Of a stretch of DNA of 64,000 bases, positions 27,747-35,821 are shown piece by piece; the first letter of the stretch is position 1; every line of letters starts with the position of its first letter. This DNA comes from Rugamonas sp. (GTDB taxonomy: Bacteria > Pseudomonadota > Gammaproteobacteria > Burkholderiales > Burkholderiaceae_D). The DNA lies in assembly GCF_025354735.1 (NCBI RefSeq), contig NZ_JANXMI010000038.1, positions 1 through 64,000 of the forward strand, written 5' to 3'. The notes below the pieces were generated by a model, which made no database searches, was not told the origin of the DNA, and worked only from the letters and a program-made list of their open reading frames with translations. A program made the position numbers and the translations under genes.

Positions 27747-28611
27747 ACGACTCGACACCATGCATGCGGCGCGATTTGTTATAGATCAGATTGATGTTGC
27801 TGCACCCCTCGAGCTGGCGCAGCGACTCTTTCAGCGCGTGCTGGGTGGTCTTTTCGGCTTCGACGACGACGACGATCTGGCCCATGTGGCTGGCCAGCAC
27901 GTGCGCCTCGCTGGTCAGCAGCAGCGGCGGCGAGTCGAAGATGATGATGCGGTCCGGGTAGCGGCTGGCGATTTCCAGCACCATGGCGTTCATCGCATGG
28001 CTGGCCAGCAATTCGGTGGCGCGCGCGTTGGCGGTGCCGGCCGGCAAAATGGTCAGCTGCGGCACGTTGGTGCGCAACAGGACGTCGGCCATGTCGACGG
28101 TGTCGTCGAGCAGCAGATCCATCAGGCCGGCGCGCTGCGGCAGGCCCAGCGTGCGCAGCACGGACGGGCGGGCGACGTCGGCGTCGATCAGCAACACCGT
28201 GTGGTCGAGCTCCATGGCGATGCTCATGGCCAGATTGATCGAGCAATAAGTCTTGCCCTCGCCCGGCAGCGAACTGGTGATCATGATCAGGTTGCCCGGA
28301 TTTTGCAGATTGCTGCGCTTGGTGAACGCGGTCTTGATGAGCGGGCGCTTGATGATGCGCAGATCTTCCACCAGCGAAGTACGGCCGCCGCCGGCCGTCA
28401 CCAGGCCGATGCGGTGCATGCGGTTCAGGTCCAGCTCGATTTCGTGGTGGGTGGCGCGGGTGTCGTCGCCGGCGGCGCGGGCGGCCGGCGCGGCGGCCGC
28501 AACGGGATGGTCGAGCGCCTCGGGCGCGATCGCCGGCTCTAACGGTGCTGGAGGCGCGGCCGCGGCGCGCGCCTGGCCCATGCGGCTGGCCGCTTTTTCA
28601 ATAATGCTCAC
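27727..28611 (-). CDS. XrtA-associated tyrosine autokinase (BY-kinase)
   Basis: A 294-residue cytoplasmic BY-kinase, corresponding to the separate CpsD/CapB-type kinase domain. Walker A is SLPGEGKTYCS (Lys120), Walker A' is VLLIDADVARPS, Walker B IIIFDSPPLL. The C-terminus ends in a tyrosine cluster (Y289, Y291, Y293), the usual autophosphorylation site; the low-molecular-weight phosphatase gene at 42.6-43.2 kb is a plausible antagonist. The first about 55 residues are Ala/Pro-rich. It lies 21 bp after the chain-length gene, its activating membrane partner. Phosphorylation cycling would control polymer length. Confidence 0.93.
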   Translation of the reverse strand: MSIIEKAASRMGQARAAAAPPAPLEPAIAPEALDHPVAAAAPAARAAGDDTRATHHEIELDLNRMHRIGLVTAGGGRTSLVEDLRIIKRPLIKTAFTKRSNLQNPGNLIMITSSLPGEGKTYCSINLAMSIAMELDHTVLLIDADVARPSVLRTLGLPQRAGLMDLLLDDTVDMADVLLRTNVPQLTILPAGTANARATELLASHAMNAMVLEIASRYPDRIIIFDSPPLLLTSEAHVLASHMGQIVVVVEAEKTTQHALKESLRQLEGCSNINLIYNKSRRMHGVESYDYHYN

Positions 28612-28632
28612 ATTTACTCCTGTACTTGAAAA

Positions 28633-30168
28633 TCAGGCCGGCCGCAGGACGGTCCACACTACCACGCCGCCGTAGGCGGTAAACAAGGTGGCCAGCGCCA
28701 CGCCAAAGGCGTACAGCCGGCGCCGGCGGTTGATAACTTGCGGATCGGTCCAGTACATATCGATGCTGCCGAGCACGGGCAAGCCCGACACGTCGCGCAA
28801 GATGGTCTGACTGAGGAAGGTCGGACGGATCTGGCTCATCAACAAGGTTACCCCCAAACCCGTCAGCAAGGCGCCCGCGAAGACCATGGAATACAGGCGG
28901 ATACGGTTGGGACCGGCCGGCTGGCTGGGCACCGTCGGCGGATCCACGACGCGGAAACTGAGCATGTCGGTGGCCGAGCTGAGGTCGCCCGACAGCTTGG
29001 CGGCGCCGCGCCGCGACACAAGCTTTTCATAGTTGTCCTTGTTGACGGAATAATCGCGGTTCAGCTGGGCCAGCTGGGCTTCGACTTCCGGCGCCAGATT
29101 GCTCTGGGCCCGCATGCGTGCCAGCCGCGAGCCATATTCGCCGACGCGCGCCTTCAGCGACGCCATGCGTGCCTCCTCGACCGACAGCGCCACATTCATC
29201 TGCTGCAACATGGGGCTGTAGTTCAGGCCGGGATCGCTGGCGCGGGCCTTCTTGCCGAGCTCCTTCTTGCGCGCCTCCAGCTGGCCGATCAGGTGCTTGG
29301 CGGCCACGATGTCGGGATATTCGTCCGTGTATTGCAGGCGCAGGCTGTCGAGCTGCTTTTGCAGCGCCGAGATGCGGCTGTCGAGTTCGGGATCGGACGA
29401 GGTTTGCGGCGCATCGGTGGCGTCGGTCACGGGCGCCATATCCTCGCCGGAAATCTGGCGCTTGATGGCGTTGCGCGCCTGCTCCGATTCCAGCAACTCC
29501 AGCTTGGCCTGGTTGAGCTTGTCGCTCAGTTCGGAGTAGCCGGCGCTGTAATCGGTGCCGCCGTGGGGCAGCATGCTCATGTTGCGGATCTTGAATTCCT
29601 TGAGCGCGTTTTCACCGGTGGCCAGTTTTTCCTCGTACATCTTGATCTGGTCGTCGATGAACTGCACGGCCTTTTCGGAATCCTGCTTCTTGTTGCCGTA
29701 ACTGCCTTCGACGAAGATGGTCAGCAGCGCCTGCACGATGTTCTTGCCGAGCACGGGATTCGGATTGCTGTAGGAAATGGTGTAGATGTCATCGTGGTCG
29801 GTGCCGGTCATCTTGATCTGCGCCATCAGGTCGTCGATCAGCTTTTCGCTGTCCTTGGGCGACTTGACCTTGATGTCGAGGTCGACCATGCGCAGCACGC
29901 GCTCGACGTTGGGCCGGCTGATCAGGGTGCGGCGCATGAAGCTGACCTGCTGCTCGACGTCGAGCGTGGTCGTCATGCCGGCCATCAACGGTTTCAAGAT
30001 GCTTTGCGTTTCGACATAGACGCGCGCCGACGCCTGATAATCGTTGGGCATGCGGTACACGACCACCCATCCGGCGATGGCGACCACCCAGGCGATGGCA
30101 ACGGCATACCATCGATACTTACCTATGGCCTTGAGAAAGGTCAAAAACACTGTCATTAATTCTGCCAT
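28633..30168 (-). CDS. XrtA system polysaccharide chain length determinant (Wzz/PCP type)
   Basis: A 511-residue co-polymerase with one transmembrane helix near residues 18-38 (WYAVAIAWVVAIAGWVVVYR), a long periplasmic region rich in coiled coil (about 150-400, with KMYEEKLATGENALKEFKIR and LDSRISALQKQLDSLRL) and C-terminal membrane helices (about 440-460 and 487-507) flanking a short cytoplasmic segment. The Pro-rich motif PTVPSQPAGPNR before the C-terminal helix is typical of Wzz proteins. It is the first gene of the minus-strand XrtA operon; the 192 bp before it is the divergent promoter region shared with the protease gene. Confidence 0.93.
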   Translation of the reverse strand: MAELMTVFLTFLKAIGKYRWYAVAIAWVVAIAGWVVVYRMPNDYQASARVYVETQSILKPLMAGMTTTLDVEQQVSFMRRTLISRPNVERVLRMVDLDIKVKSPKDSEKLIDDLMAQIKMTGTDHDDIYTISYSNPNPVLGKNIVQALLTIFVEGSYGNKKQDSEKAVQFIDDQIKMYEEKLATGENALKEFKIRNMSMLPHGGTDYSAGYSELSDKLNQAKLELLESEQARNAIKRQISGEDMAPVTDATDAPQTSSDPELDSRISALQKQLDSLRLQYTDEYPDIVAAKHLIGQLEARKKELGKKARASDPGLNYSPMLQQMNVALSVEEARMASLKARVGEYGSRLARMRAQSNLAPEVEAQLAQLNRDYSVNKDNYEKLVSRRGAAKLSGDLSSATDMLSFRVVDPPTVPSQPAGPNRIRLYSMVFAGALLTGLGVTLLMSQIRPTFLSQTILRDVSGLPVLGSIDMYWTDPQVINRRRRLYAFGVALATLFTAYGGVVVWTVLRPA

Positions 30169-30360
30169 ATTGCCTCATACACCTAAAAAATCGCCACCCA
30201 GTTCCGAGCACATCGGTTTATTTTCGATATGACCAGAAAACCAACTGCATTATGATTTTGCTATGTTACCTTACTATGGATTGTTTGCGTTCTCAAATAA
30301 ATTATCTTTTTAGTCAACGAGGCAACAGACATAGCCACAAGTCAATGGTATGGTACAGAA
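30169..30360. promoter_or_regulatory. Divergent intergenic region between EPS operon and protease gene
   Basis: This 192-bp AT-rich stretch separates the chain-length gene (minus) from the protease gene (plus) and must hold the promoter of the large EPS operon. No near-consensus sigma-70 pair or sigma-54 -24/-12 element stands out: on the minus strand TTGAGA with TAAGGT at a 17-bp spacing is the best but weak candidate. No copy of the PEP-CTERM box seen at 31919 and 36793 is present here. Confidence 0.5.
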
Positions 30361-31149
30361 ATGTTGATTATAAAAAAACAAATTTTTCGCACCGCCATGG
30401 CGGCCGCAATATTGCTCGCCGCACCGATCTGCTGCGTAGGCGCAACGCTGGCGCAGACCATCACGAGCGTCAAGCCGGCCATCGTCGGCATCGGCACCAT
30501 GCTGCCCTCGCGCAGCCCGGCCGTCAGCTTTTTCGCCACCGGCTTCGTCGTCGGCGATGGCCTGAGCGTCATCAGCAACGCCCACGCGGTTCCGGCCGTG
30601 CTCGACGCGGCCCACCGTGAAGTGCTGGGCGTGGTCACCGGCAATGGCGACAAGCTCGAATTCCGCTCGGCCACGGTGGTGTCGATAGACAAGGAGCACG
30701 ACCTGGTGCATTTGCGGCTGAGTGGCGCGCCGCTGCCGGCCTTGCGTCTGGGCGACTCGGCCACCATGCAGGAAGGCGACTCGCTGGCCTTCACCGGATT
30801 TCCGCTCGGCATGAGCCTGGGCATGCAGCCGGTCACGCACCGCGCCACGCTGTCGGCCATCACGCCCATCCTGCTGCCGGCGCTGAGCGCGCAACAGCTC
30901 GACGCGCGCGCCATCAGCCAGCAGCGCAAGCCGCCGTTCCTGATCTTCCAGCTCGACGGCACGGCCTATCCGGGCAACAGCGGCAGCCCGCTGTACGATC
31001 CCGACGACGGCGCGGTGTACGGCGTCATCAACATGACGCTGCTGAAAAACCTGAAGGAAAACGCCATCAGCGCGCCCAGCGGCATCAGCTACGCCATCCC
31101 CGCGCATTTCGTCCAATTGTTGCTGCAGCAGGACGCCGGCAAAAAATAA
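30361..31149 (+). CDS. Secreted trypsin-like serine protease
   Basis: A 262-residue S1-fold protease. A signal peptide covers about residues 1-31 (IFRTAMAAAILLAAPICCVG). The triad is recognisable: His75 in SNAHAV, Asp114 in KEHDLVHL, Ser207 in YPGNSGSPL. A PDZ domain is absent, so this is not a complete DegP/DegS protein; similar stand-alone proteases occur near XrtA loci. It could trim envelope proteins or the PEP-CTERM products, but that is inference. It reads away from the EPS operon and precedes the export lipoprotein by 137 bp. Confidence 0.85.
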   Translation: MLIIKKQIFRTAMAAAILLAAPICCVGATLAQTITSVKPAIVGIGTMLPSRSPAVSFFATGFVVGDGLSVISNAHAVPAVLDAAHREVLGVVTGNGDKLEFRSATVVSIDKEHDLVHLRLSGAPLPALRLGDSATMQEGDSLAFTGFPLGMSLGMQPVTHRATLSAITPILLPALSAQQLDARAISQQRKPPFLIFQLDGTAYPGNSGSPLYDPDDGAVYGVINMTLLKNLKENAISAPSGISYAIPAHFVQLLLQQDAGKK

Positions 31150-31286
31150 AGTGCTGACATTGTATAGGCTAAAAGGTATTTCTGATGTAGAATAAACATA
31201 TCAAAATGATAAGCTCTCGTTACGCAAGAAAATACGCAAGCAACCATGGCGGCCGCCACGCCACCGCCCCAGACAGGAGATACTCC

Positions 31287-31913
31287 GTGATTCGATTCCG
31301 TTTCAACACCCTGCGCACCGGCTGCGCAACGCTGCTTTGTGTGCTGGCGATGGCTGGCTGCGCCGGCAACCGCCCGCTGGCCGAAAGCACCAGCGCGCCG
31401 GTGGTCGCGCCCGATTACCTTATCGGCCCTGGCGACAACGTCAACATCAATGTGTGGAAGAATCCGGAAGTGTCGCAGACGGTGCCGGTGCGGCCGGACG
31501 GCAAGATCACCACGCCGCTGGTCGAGGACTTGCCGGCCAGCGGCAAAACGCCGACCCAGCTGGCGCGCGACATCGAAAAAGCGCTCGGCAAATACATCCA
31601 GCAGCCGCAGGTGACCGTCATCGTGACCGGCTTCGTCGGCACCTACTCGGAACAGATACGCGTCATCGGCCAGGCCGCCAAGCCGCAGTCCCTGCCCTTC
31701 CGCAGCGATATGCACCTGATGGACGTGCTGATCGCCGTCGGCGGCGTCACCGAGTTTGCCGCCGGCAACCGCGCCACCATCATCCGCAATATCGACGGCA
31801 AGAACCAGCAGTTGCGCGTGCGCCTCAACGACCTGATCCAGGACGGCGACATGAACGCCAATGTGGCCATGTTGCCCGGCGACATACTCGTCATACCGGA
31901 AAGTTTCTTCTGA
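31287..31913 (+). CDS. XrtA/PEP-CTERM system exopolysaccharide export lipoprotein (Wza-like)
   Basis: The 208-residue protein starts at GTG 31287 with AGGAGA 6 bp upstream; the longer frame lacks a signal peptide at its N-terminus. Residues 1-25 form a lipoprotein signal with lipobox LAMAGC (Cys25 lipidated). The mature protein has the poly-export domain (YLIGPGDNVNINVWKNPEVS, VRPDGKITTPLV) and a SLBB segment (IRVIGQAAKPQSLP, MHLMDVLIAVGG). It forms the outer-membrane end of the export channel with the chain-length protein. In most XrtA loci it is the first gene of the same operon; here it is on the opposite strand, separated by the protease gene. Confidence 0.93.
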   Translation: MIRFRFNTLRTGCATLLCVLAMAGCAGNRPLAESTSAPVVAPDYLIGPGDNVNINVWKNPEVSQTVPVRPDGKITTPLVEDLPASGKTPTQLARDIEKALGKYIQQPQVTVIVTGFVGTYSEQIRVIGQAAKPQSLPFRSDMHLMDVLIAVGGVTEFAAGNRATIIRNIDGKNQQLRVRLNDLIQDGDMNANVAMLPGDILVIPESFF

Positions 31914-31918
31914 TCGCG

Positions 31919-31935
31919 TGTCGGTTTTCTTTACA
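31919..31935 (+). promoter_or_regulatory. PEP-CTERM-box-like activator site upstream of the HPr-rel-A operon
   Basis: TGTCGGTTTTCTTTACA begins 5 bp after the export gene stop. It matches the two boxes upstream of the PEP-CTERM gene (TGTCGG-N5-TTTACA/CTTACA pattern) apart from the central A/T run. Its centre lies about 110 bp upstream of the start predicted from the sigma-54 element at 32011, an appropriate distance for an enhancer-type activator such as PrsR. Confidence 0.65.
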
Positions 31936-32010
31936 CTTTGTCCCGGCGGCGCCCGCTACGGCGCGCCGGACCAGGGCGCTTACGGGGCAAATCGGGGATT
32001 TCCCTCAAGC

Positions 32011-32026
32011 TGGTCTGAAACTTGCT
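32011..32026 (+). promoter_or_regulatory. Sigma-54 (-24/-12) promoter of the HPr-rel-A operon
   Basis: TGGTCTGAAACTTGCT has the invariant GG and GC dinucleotides exactly 12 bp apart and a perfect TTGCT at -12. Transcription should begin near 32037, giving a leader of about 29 bp that contains GGAAGAG (32054-32060) just before the GTG start at 32066. No competing sigma-70 promoter was seen in this gap. Confidence 0.7.
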
Positions 32027-32065
32027 TAAACTAAGCCAAATCTAATAGCCTTGGGAAGAGACAAC

Positions 32066-32644
32066 GTGACTCCTGAACCTCATGAAATAGGCGGCGCCAT
32101 CGAGCCCGTCCCCGGCATTCCCGGCCTGTCGCTGCGCGGCGCGTCGCGGCGCCGCTTCACCCGCGCCGGCGTGGCCGCCTCGGGCGTATTGCTGACGCTG
32201 CACAGTCAACCCGGCATGGCTTGCGACATCTGCAACACGCCGTCGGGCTACCTGTCGGGCGGTCTGCAAAGTTTTCGCGGCGCCAAGCCGGTCTGCACCG
32301 GCCGCAGTCCCAGTTACTGGCAGGGCGCGGCCTGGCCGGGCGGCTGCAACAAGACCAGTATGTTCAGCACCGTGTTCACCTGCACCGGCAGCAACAAGAC
32401 CACCTACGGCAAGTGCTCGCTGCAATCCATGTTGACGCTGCAATCGTTCGACAAGTACGGCGTCGGCAATGCGCTGGTGGCGTGCTGGCTCAATGTGCAC
32501 AGCAGCAAATCGACCTTCCAGACCGAGACCATGCTGAAAAATATCTGGAACGAATACCAGAGCAAGGGCTATTATTCACCGACGGCCGGCGTCTCCTGGA
32601 CCGGCACCCAGATTGTCGCCTATCTGAAAGGCACGTATTATTGA
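32066..32644 (+). CDS. Tat-exported cysteine-rich hypothetical protein
   Basis: An unrecognised 192-residue protein starting at GTG 32066 (GGAAGAG 5 bp upstream). A 26-residue N-region rich in Pro, Glu and Gly precedes a twin-arginine motif SRRRF (27-31) and a hydrophobic stretch (VAASGVLLTL), with likely cleavage after PGMA (residue 52). The mature part has seven Cys (53, 56, 77, 94, 106, 117, 140), the first two as CDIC, and is rich in Ser, Thr, Gly and aromatic residues. The stop overlaps the next start by 1 bp (TGATG). First-gene position and the unusually long n-region make it a candidate client of the PqqD/kinase/nucleotidyltransferase genes that follow; this is inference. Confidence 0.75.
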   Translation: MTPEPHEIGGAIEPVPGIPGLSLRGASRRRFTRAGVAASGVLLTLHSQPGMACDICNTPSGYLSGGLQSFRGAKPVCTGRSPSYWQGAAWPGGCNKTSMFSTVFTCTGSNKTTYGKCSLQSMLTLQSFDKYGVGNALVACWLNVHSSKSTFQTETMLKNIWNEYQSKGYYSPTAGVSWTGTQIVAYLKGTYY

Positions 32645-32874
32645 TGATGTGGAACATCGTTTCCGGCCAGTCCCTGCATCACCACCGATGGGGCGATGAT
32701 TACGTGCTTTATAACGATTTGTCGGGCGCCACCCACATGCTCGACGACGACGCCATGCAATTGCTGCTGGCCTTGCGCGACGGCGACGTCGAGCAGGCCG
32801 AGCTCGACGATCCGGCGCTGGCCGACGCCCTCGCCAGCCTGGCCCAATTGCACCTGATCGTGCCGACGCCATGA
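32644..32874 (+). CDS. PqqD-family peptide-binding protein of the HPr-rel-A system
   Basis: A 76-residue protein with the PqqD/RRE fold pattern: WNIVSGQSLHHHRWGDDYVL, YNDLSGATHMLDDDAMQLLLAL, and a C-terminal helix LADALASLAQLHLI. PqqD-like proteins bind leader segments of peptides or proteins for modification. It sits between the Tat protein gene (TGATG overlap) and the HprK-like kinase gene (ATGA overlap), the conserved gene order of the HPr-rel-A cassette. ATG 32647 is an equally possible start one codon later. Confidence 0.85.
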   Translation: MMWNIVSGQSLHHHRWGDDYVLYNDLSGATHMLDDDAMQLLLALRDGDVEQAELDDPALADALASLAQLHLIVPTP

Positions 32875-33791
32875 ACACCGTTTCCTCGCTGAGCAGCACG
32901 GAACTGGCGGCGCGCCTGGCGGCCGGCCTGCACCTGCGCACCGGCAATTTCACCACGCGGCTGCAAACGGCCATCCCCAGCGTGGCGCGCGGCATCGGCC
33001 TGCTGTATGCCGATTACGCCATCGAAGGCCCGGCCTCCTTCGCCGACTTCCACCTCGAACTGGCGCGGCCGCGCAATCCGCGCCGCTGGATACGGCCGCA
33101 AGTACAACTGCTGTACGACGGCCGCGCCCTGTTCAAGCCGCTGCCGCTGGACCAGGCCTTCCCCATGTTCGAATGGGGCTTGAACTGGTGCATTTCCAGC
33201 CGCGCCCACCGCTACCTGATCGTCCACGCCGCCGTCGTCGAAAAGCACGGCCGCGCCGCCATCCTGCCGGCCCCGCCCGGCTCCGGCAAGAGCACGCTGT
33301 GCGCGGCCCTGGTCGGACGGGGCGGCTGGCGTTTGCTGTCGGACGAGCTGACGCTGTTGCGCCTGGACGACGGCCAGCTGGCGCCCGTGCCGCGCCCGAT
33401 CAGCCTGAAGAACCAGTCGATAGAGCTGATACGCGGCTATCTGGGCGACGCCGTGCTCAGCGACCCCGTCAGCGACACAACCAAGGGCACCGTGGCCCAC
33501 ATGAAGGCGCCGCGCGAGAGCATCGAACAGTCGCACTGCGGCGCCACGCCGGCCTGGGTGGTGTTTCCCCAATACGCGGCCGGCGCCGAGCCGGTCGCCA
33601 CGCCGATGGCGCCGGCCCACACCTTCATGCAACTGGCCGACAACACTTTCAACTACAGCCTGCTGGGCGTGCAGGGTTTCGACGCGCTGGCGCGACTGAT
33701 CGACGCCAGCGCCGGCTACCAGTTCCGCTACAGCCGCCTCGACGACGGCCTCGCCTTCTTCGACCGCCTCGCCGCCGGGCAACAGCCATGA
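32871..33791 (+). CDS. HprK-related kinase A
   Basis: A 306-residue protein whose C-terminal half resembles the HPr kinase/phosphorylase P-loop domain: LIVHAAVVEKHGRAAIL, Walker A PAPPGSGKST (Lys140), then WRLLSDELTLLRLDDG and VPRPISLKNQSIELI. The N-terminal about 100 residues are specific to this family. True HprK proteins phosphorylate HPr at serine; related kinases in peptide clusters such as paeninodin phosphorylate a C-terminal serine of the precursor, so a protein or peptide substrate is likely. Four-bp overlaps join it to the PqqD-like and nucleotidyltransferase genes. Confidence 0.88.
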   Translation: MNTVSSLSSTELAARLAAGLHLRTGNFTTRLQTAIPSVARGIGLLYADYAIEGPASFADFHLELARPRNPRRWIRPQVQLLYDGRALFKPLPLDQAFPMFEWGLNWCISSRAHRYLIVHAAVVEKHGRAAILPAPPGSGKSTLCAALVGRGGWRLLSDELTLLRLDDGQLAPVPRPISLKNQSIELIRGYLGDAVLSDPVSDTTKGTVAHMKAPRESIEQSHCGATPAWVVFPQYAAGAEPVATPMAPAHTFMQLADNTFNYSLLGVQGFDALARLIDASAGYQFRYSRLDDGLAFFDRLAAGQQP

Positions 33792-34897
33792 CGGCGGCCA
33801 CCCGCCCGCCCCTGCTGCTGCAAGCGCTGCGCGACCCCGACATGCTGCGCGCCTGCACGCCGGCGGACTGGGACGTGCTGCTGCGCCAGGCCGCCAGCGC
33901 CAACCTGATGGCCGCGCTGTGGCATCTGGTCGAGCGCCACGGCCTGCTGGCCGAGCTGCCCGGCTACGCGCGCGAGCAGCTGGCCTGGGCCGACATGTTG
34001 GGCCGGCGCCACCGCCAGGCCGTGCTGTGGGAAGTGCGGCTGATCGCCCAGGCGCTGGCCGGCCTGGGCCTGCCGCTGATCTTGCTCAAGGGCGCGGCCT
34101 ACCGCGTGGCCGGCCTGCGCTGCGCCGACGGCCGCCTGTTTTCCGACATCGACATCCTGGTGCCGGAAGCGCGCCTGGCCGAGGTCGAGGCGGCGCTCAT
34201 GCTCAACGGCTGGGCCAGCGCCCACCAGGACGACTACGACCAGCGCTACTACCGGCTGTGGATGCACGAACTGCCGCCGATGCAGCACATGTGGCGCTCG
34301 ACCGTCATCGACGTCCACCACGCCATCCTGCCGAAGACGGCGGCGCTGCGGCCCGACCCGGCGCTGCTGCGCGCGGCCGCCGTGCCGCTGGCCGGCCAGC
34401 CCGGCATGCAGGTGCTGGCGCCGGCCGACATGTTGTTGCACAGCGCGGTACACCTGTTCCACGACGGCGAATTTAAGCACGGCCTGCGCGACCTGCTCGA
34501 CATCGACGCGCTGCTGAGCGAATTCGGCCCGCAGCCGCAGTTCTGGGCCCGGCTGCCGCAGCGGGCGCTGGAGCTGCAGCTGCAAAGGCCGCTGTTCTAC
34601 GCGCTGCGCTATTGCCAGCGCCTGCTGGGCACGGCCGTGCCGGAGGCCGTCACGGCCGCGCTGCGCCCGGCCGGTCCGGGCCCGCTGCTGCTGATGCTGA
34701 TGGACGCCCTGTTCGACCGCGCCCTGCTGCCCGAACACCCCAGCTGCGACGACGGCTTCAGCGCCGGCGCCCGCTTCCTGCTTTATCTGCGCGGCAACTG
34801 GCTGCGCATGCCGGCGCTGCTGCTGGTGCGCCACCTGCTGCACAAGGCCTTGCTCTCGCCGCGCAAGGAAGAAACGCCGGCCGTGCATTTGCGCTAG
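33788..34897 (+). CDS. Nucleotidyltransferase family protein of the HPr-rel-A cassette
   Basis: A 369-residue protein of the NTP_transf_5 type. The active-site region shows LPLILLKGAAYRVAGL, then RLFSDIDILVPEARL with the D-x-D metal ligands, followed by VIDVHHAI and a helical C-terminal half (ADMLLHSAVHLFHDGEFKHG). Related nucleotidyltransferases accompany HprK-like kinases in lasso-peptide and other peptide-modification clusters; the group transferred is not known. It begins 4 bp inside the kinase gene and ends the operon; a 51-bp gap follows. Confidence 0.85.
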   Translation: MTAATRPPLLLQALRDPDMLRACTPADWDVLLRQAASANLMAALWHLVERHGLLAELPGYAREQLAWADMLGRRHRQAVLWEVRLIAQALAGLGLPLILLKGAAYRVAGLRCADGRLFSDIDILVPEARLAEVEAALMLNGWASAHQDDYDQRYYRLWMHELPPMQHMWRSTVIDVHHAILPKTAALRPDPALLRAAAVPLAGQPGMQVLAPADMLLHSAVHLFHDGEFKHGLRDLLDIDALLSEFGPQPQFWARLPQRALELQLQRPLFYALRYCQRLLGTAVPEAVTAALRPAGPGPLLLMLMDALFDRALLPEHPSCDDGFSAGARFLLYLRGNWLRMPALLLVRHLLHKALLSPRKEETPAVHLR

Positions 34898-34948
34898 GCG
34901 TACACTGACGATACCGCGGCGCGCGCCGCTTGCCGGAAGGGAATCATC

Positions 34949-35713
34949 ATGCAACCATCGGCCACCCTGCTCATCAAGTTGCAAGACTTGTCGCAGTTCC
35001 TCGCCGCCGGCAACCTGGACGACGACCTCAACCATCAGGCCGCGCTGACGGCCCGGCTGCTGGGCGCCGACACCTGCTCCATCATGCTCATCAACGACGG
35101 CGGCGGCGAGGACCTGCGCATGAGCGTGTGCGCCACCCACGGCCCGCTGCCGGCCGCCGCCTGGAAGGCCACGGTCGGGCGCGGCGAAGGCATCGCCGGC
35201 CAGGTGCTGGCCAGCGGCGTGTCGCTGCTGGTGCCCGACATCACGCAGTCCAGTTACGCCCACCTGGCGCGCCGCGGCGGCGACGCGCGCCGCAGCCTGA
35301 TGCTGGCGCCGATACGGATGGACCACAAGATCATCGGCCTGGTCAATGTCAGCTGCGGCCAGGCCAAGGCTTGCTTCGACGCCGAAGACCTGCACCTGCT
35401 CGACGTGCTGACCCTGTTCATCGGCAAGTCCATCCAGGTGCTGCAACTGCAAACCATCCTCAATTCGCGCTTCACGCAGATGGCGCTGATGGCCGCCATG
35501 CGCGCCGACGGCGCCGACCCGGTCCGCTTCCAGCAGCCGGAACAGCTGGCCCGCCTCCTGGCCAAGTCCTTCTACAAGGAAATGAACCGCGCCGGCTTCG
35601 ATTCCAGCCAGATCGTCCAGGCCGCGTCGGAAATCATCACCCAATTGCATGCCGAGCTGCACGAGCAGCAAACCGTCTCCGGCGCTGCGCCCGGCGACGA
35701 AGTGCTGCACTGA
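34949..35713 (+). CDS. GAF-domain protein
   Basis: A 254-residue cytoplasmic protein. A GAF domain spans about residues 5-165 (QAALTARLLGADTCSIMLIN, GRGEGIAGQVLASGVSLLVPDI, LMLAPIRMDHKIIGLVNV), followed by a helical tail containing LLAKSFYKEMNRAGFDSSQI. No output domain is present, so it may act by binding a ligand and another protein. It is downstream of the HPr-rel-A operon on the same strand with its own ribosome binding site (GGAAGGGAATC). It ends just before a bidirectional terminator. Confidence 0.85.
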   Translation: MQPSATLLIKLQDLSQFLAAGNLDDDLNHQAALTARLLGADTCSIMLINDGGGEDLRMSVCATHGPLPAAAWKATVGRGEGIAGQVLASGVSLLVPDITQSSYAHLARRGGDARRSLMLAPIRMDHKIIGLVNVSCGQAKACFDAEDLHLLDVLTLFIGKSIQVLQLQTILNSRFTQMALMAAMRADGADPVRFQQPEQLARLLAKSFYKEMNRAGFDSSQIVQAASEIITQLHAELHEQQTVSGAAPGDEVLH

Positions 35714-35746
35714 TACCTAACGCGGGCCCGCCGCCGGCGGCAAAAA

Positions 35747-35781
35747 AAAACCGCCCGCATCGATACGATGCGGGCGGTTTT
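35747..35781. terminator. Bidirectional rho-independent terminator
   Basis: A perfect 16-bp inverted repeat with a 3-nt loop: AAAACCGCCCGCATCG, ATA, then its complement ending CGGTTTT. A run of nine A's on the left gives a strong U-tract for minus-strand transcripts (PEP-CTERM gene); on the plus strand the TTTT inside the stem serves the GAF gene. It separates two converging units. Confidence 0.9.
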
Positions 35782-35821
35782 CGGCGATCAGCCGACGCCG
35801 GCGCGGGGCCGGCGCAGACTA

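Noticed and set aside
31943-31970. GC-rich stem-loop after the export lipoprotein gene as a terminator
   Set aside because: The stem needs a bulge and no U-tract follows on either strand; it lies between the activator box and promoter and may be chance in GC-rich DNA.
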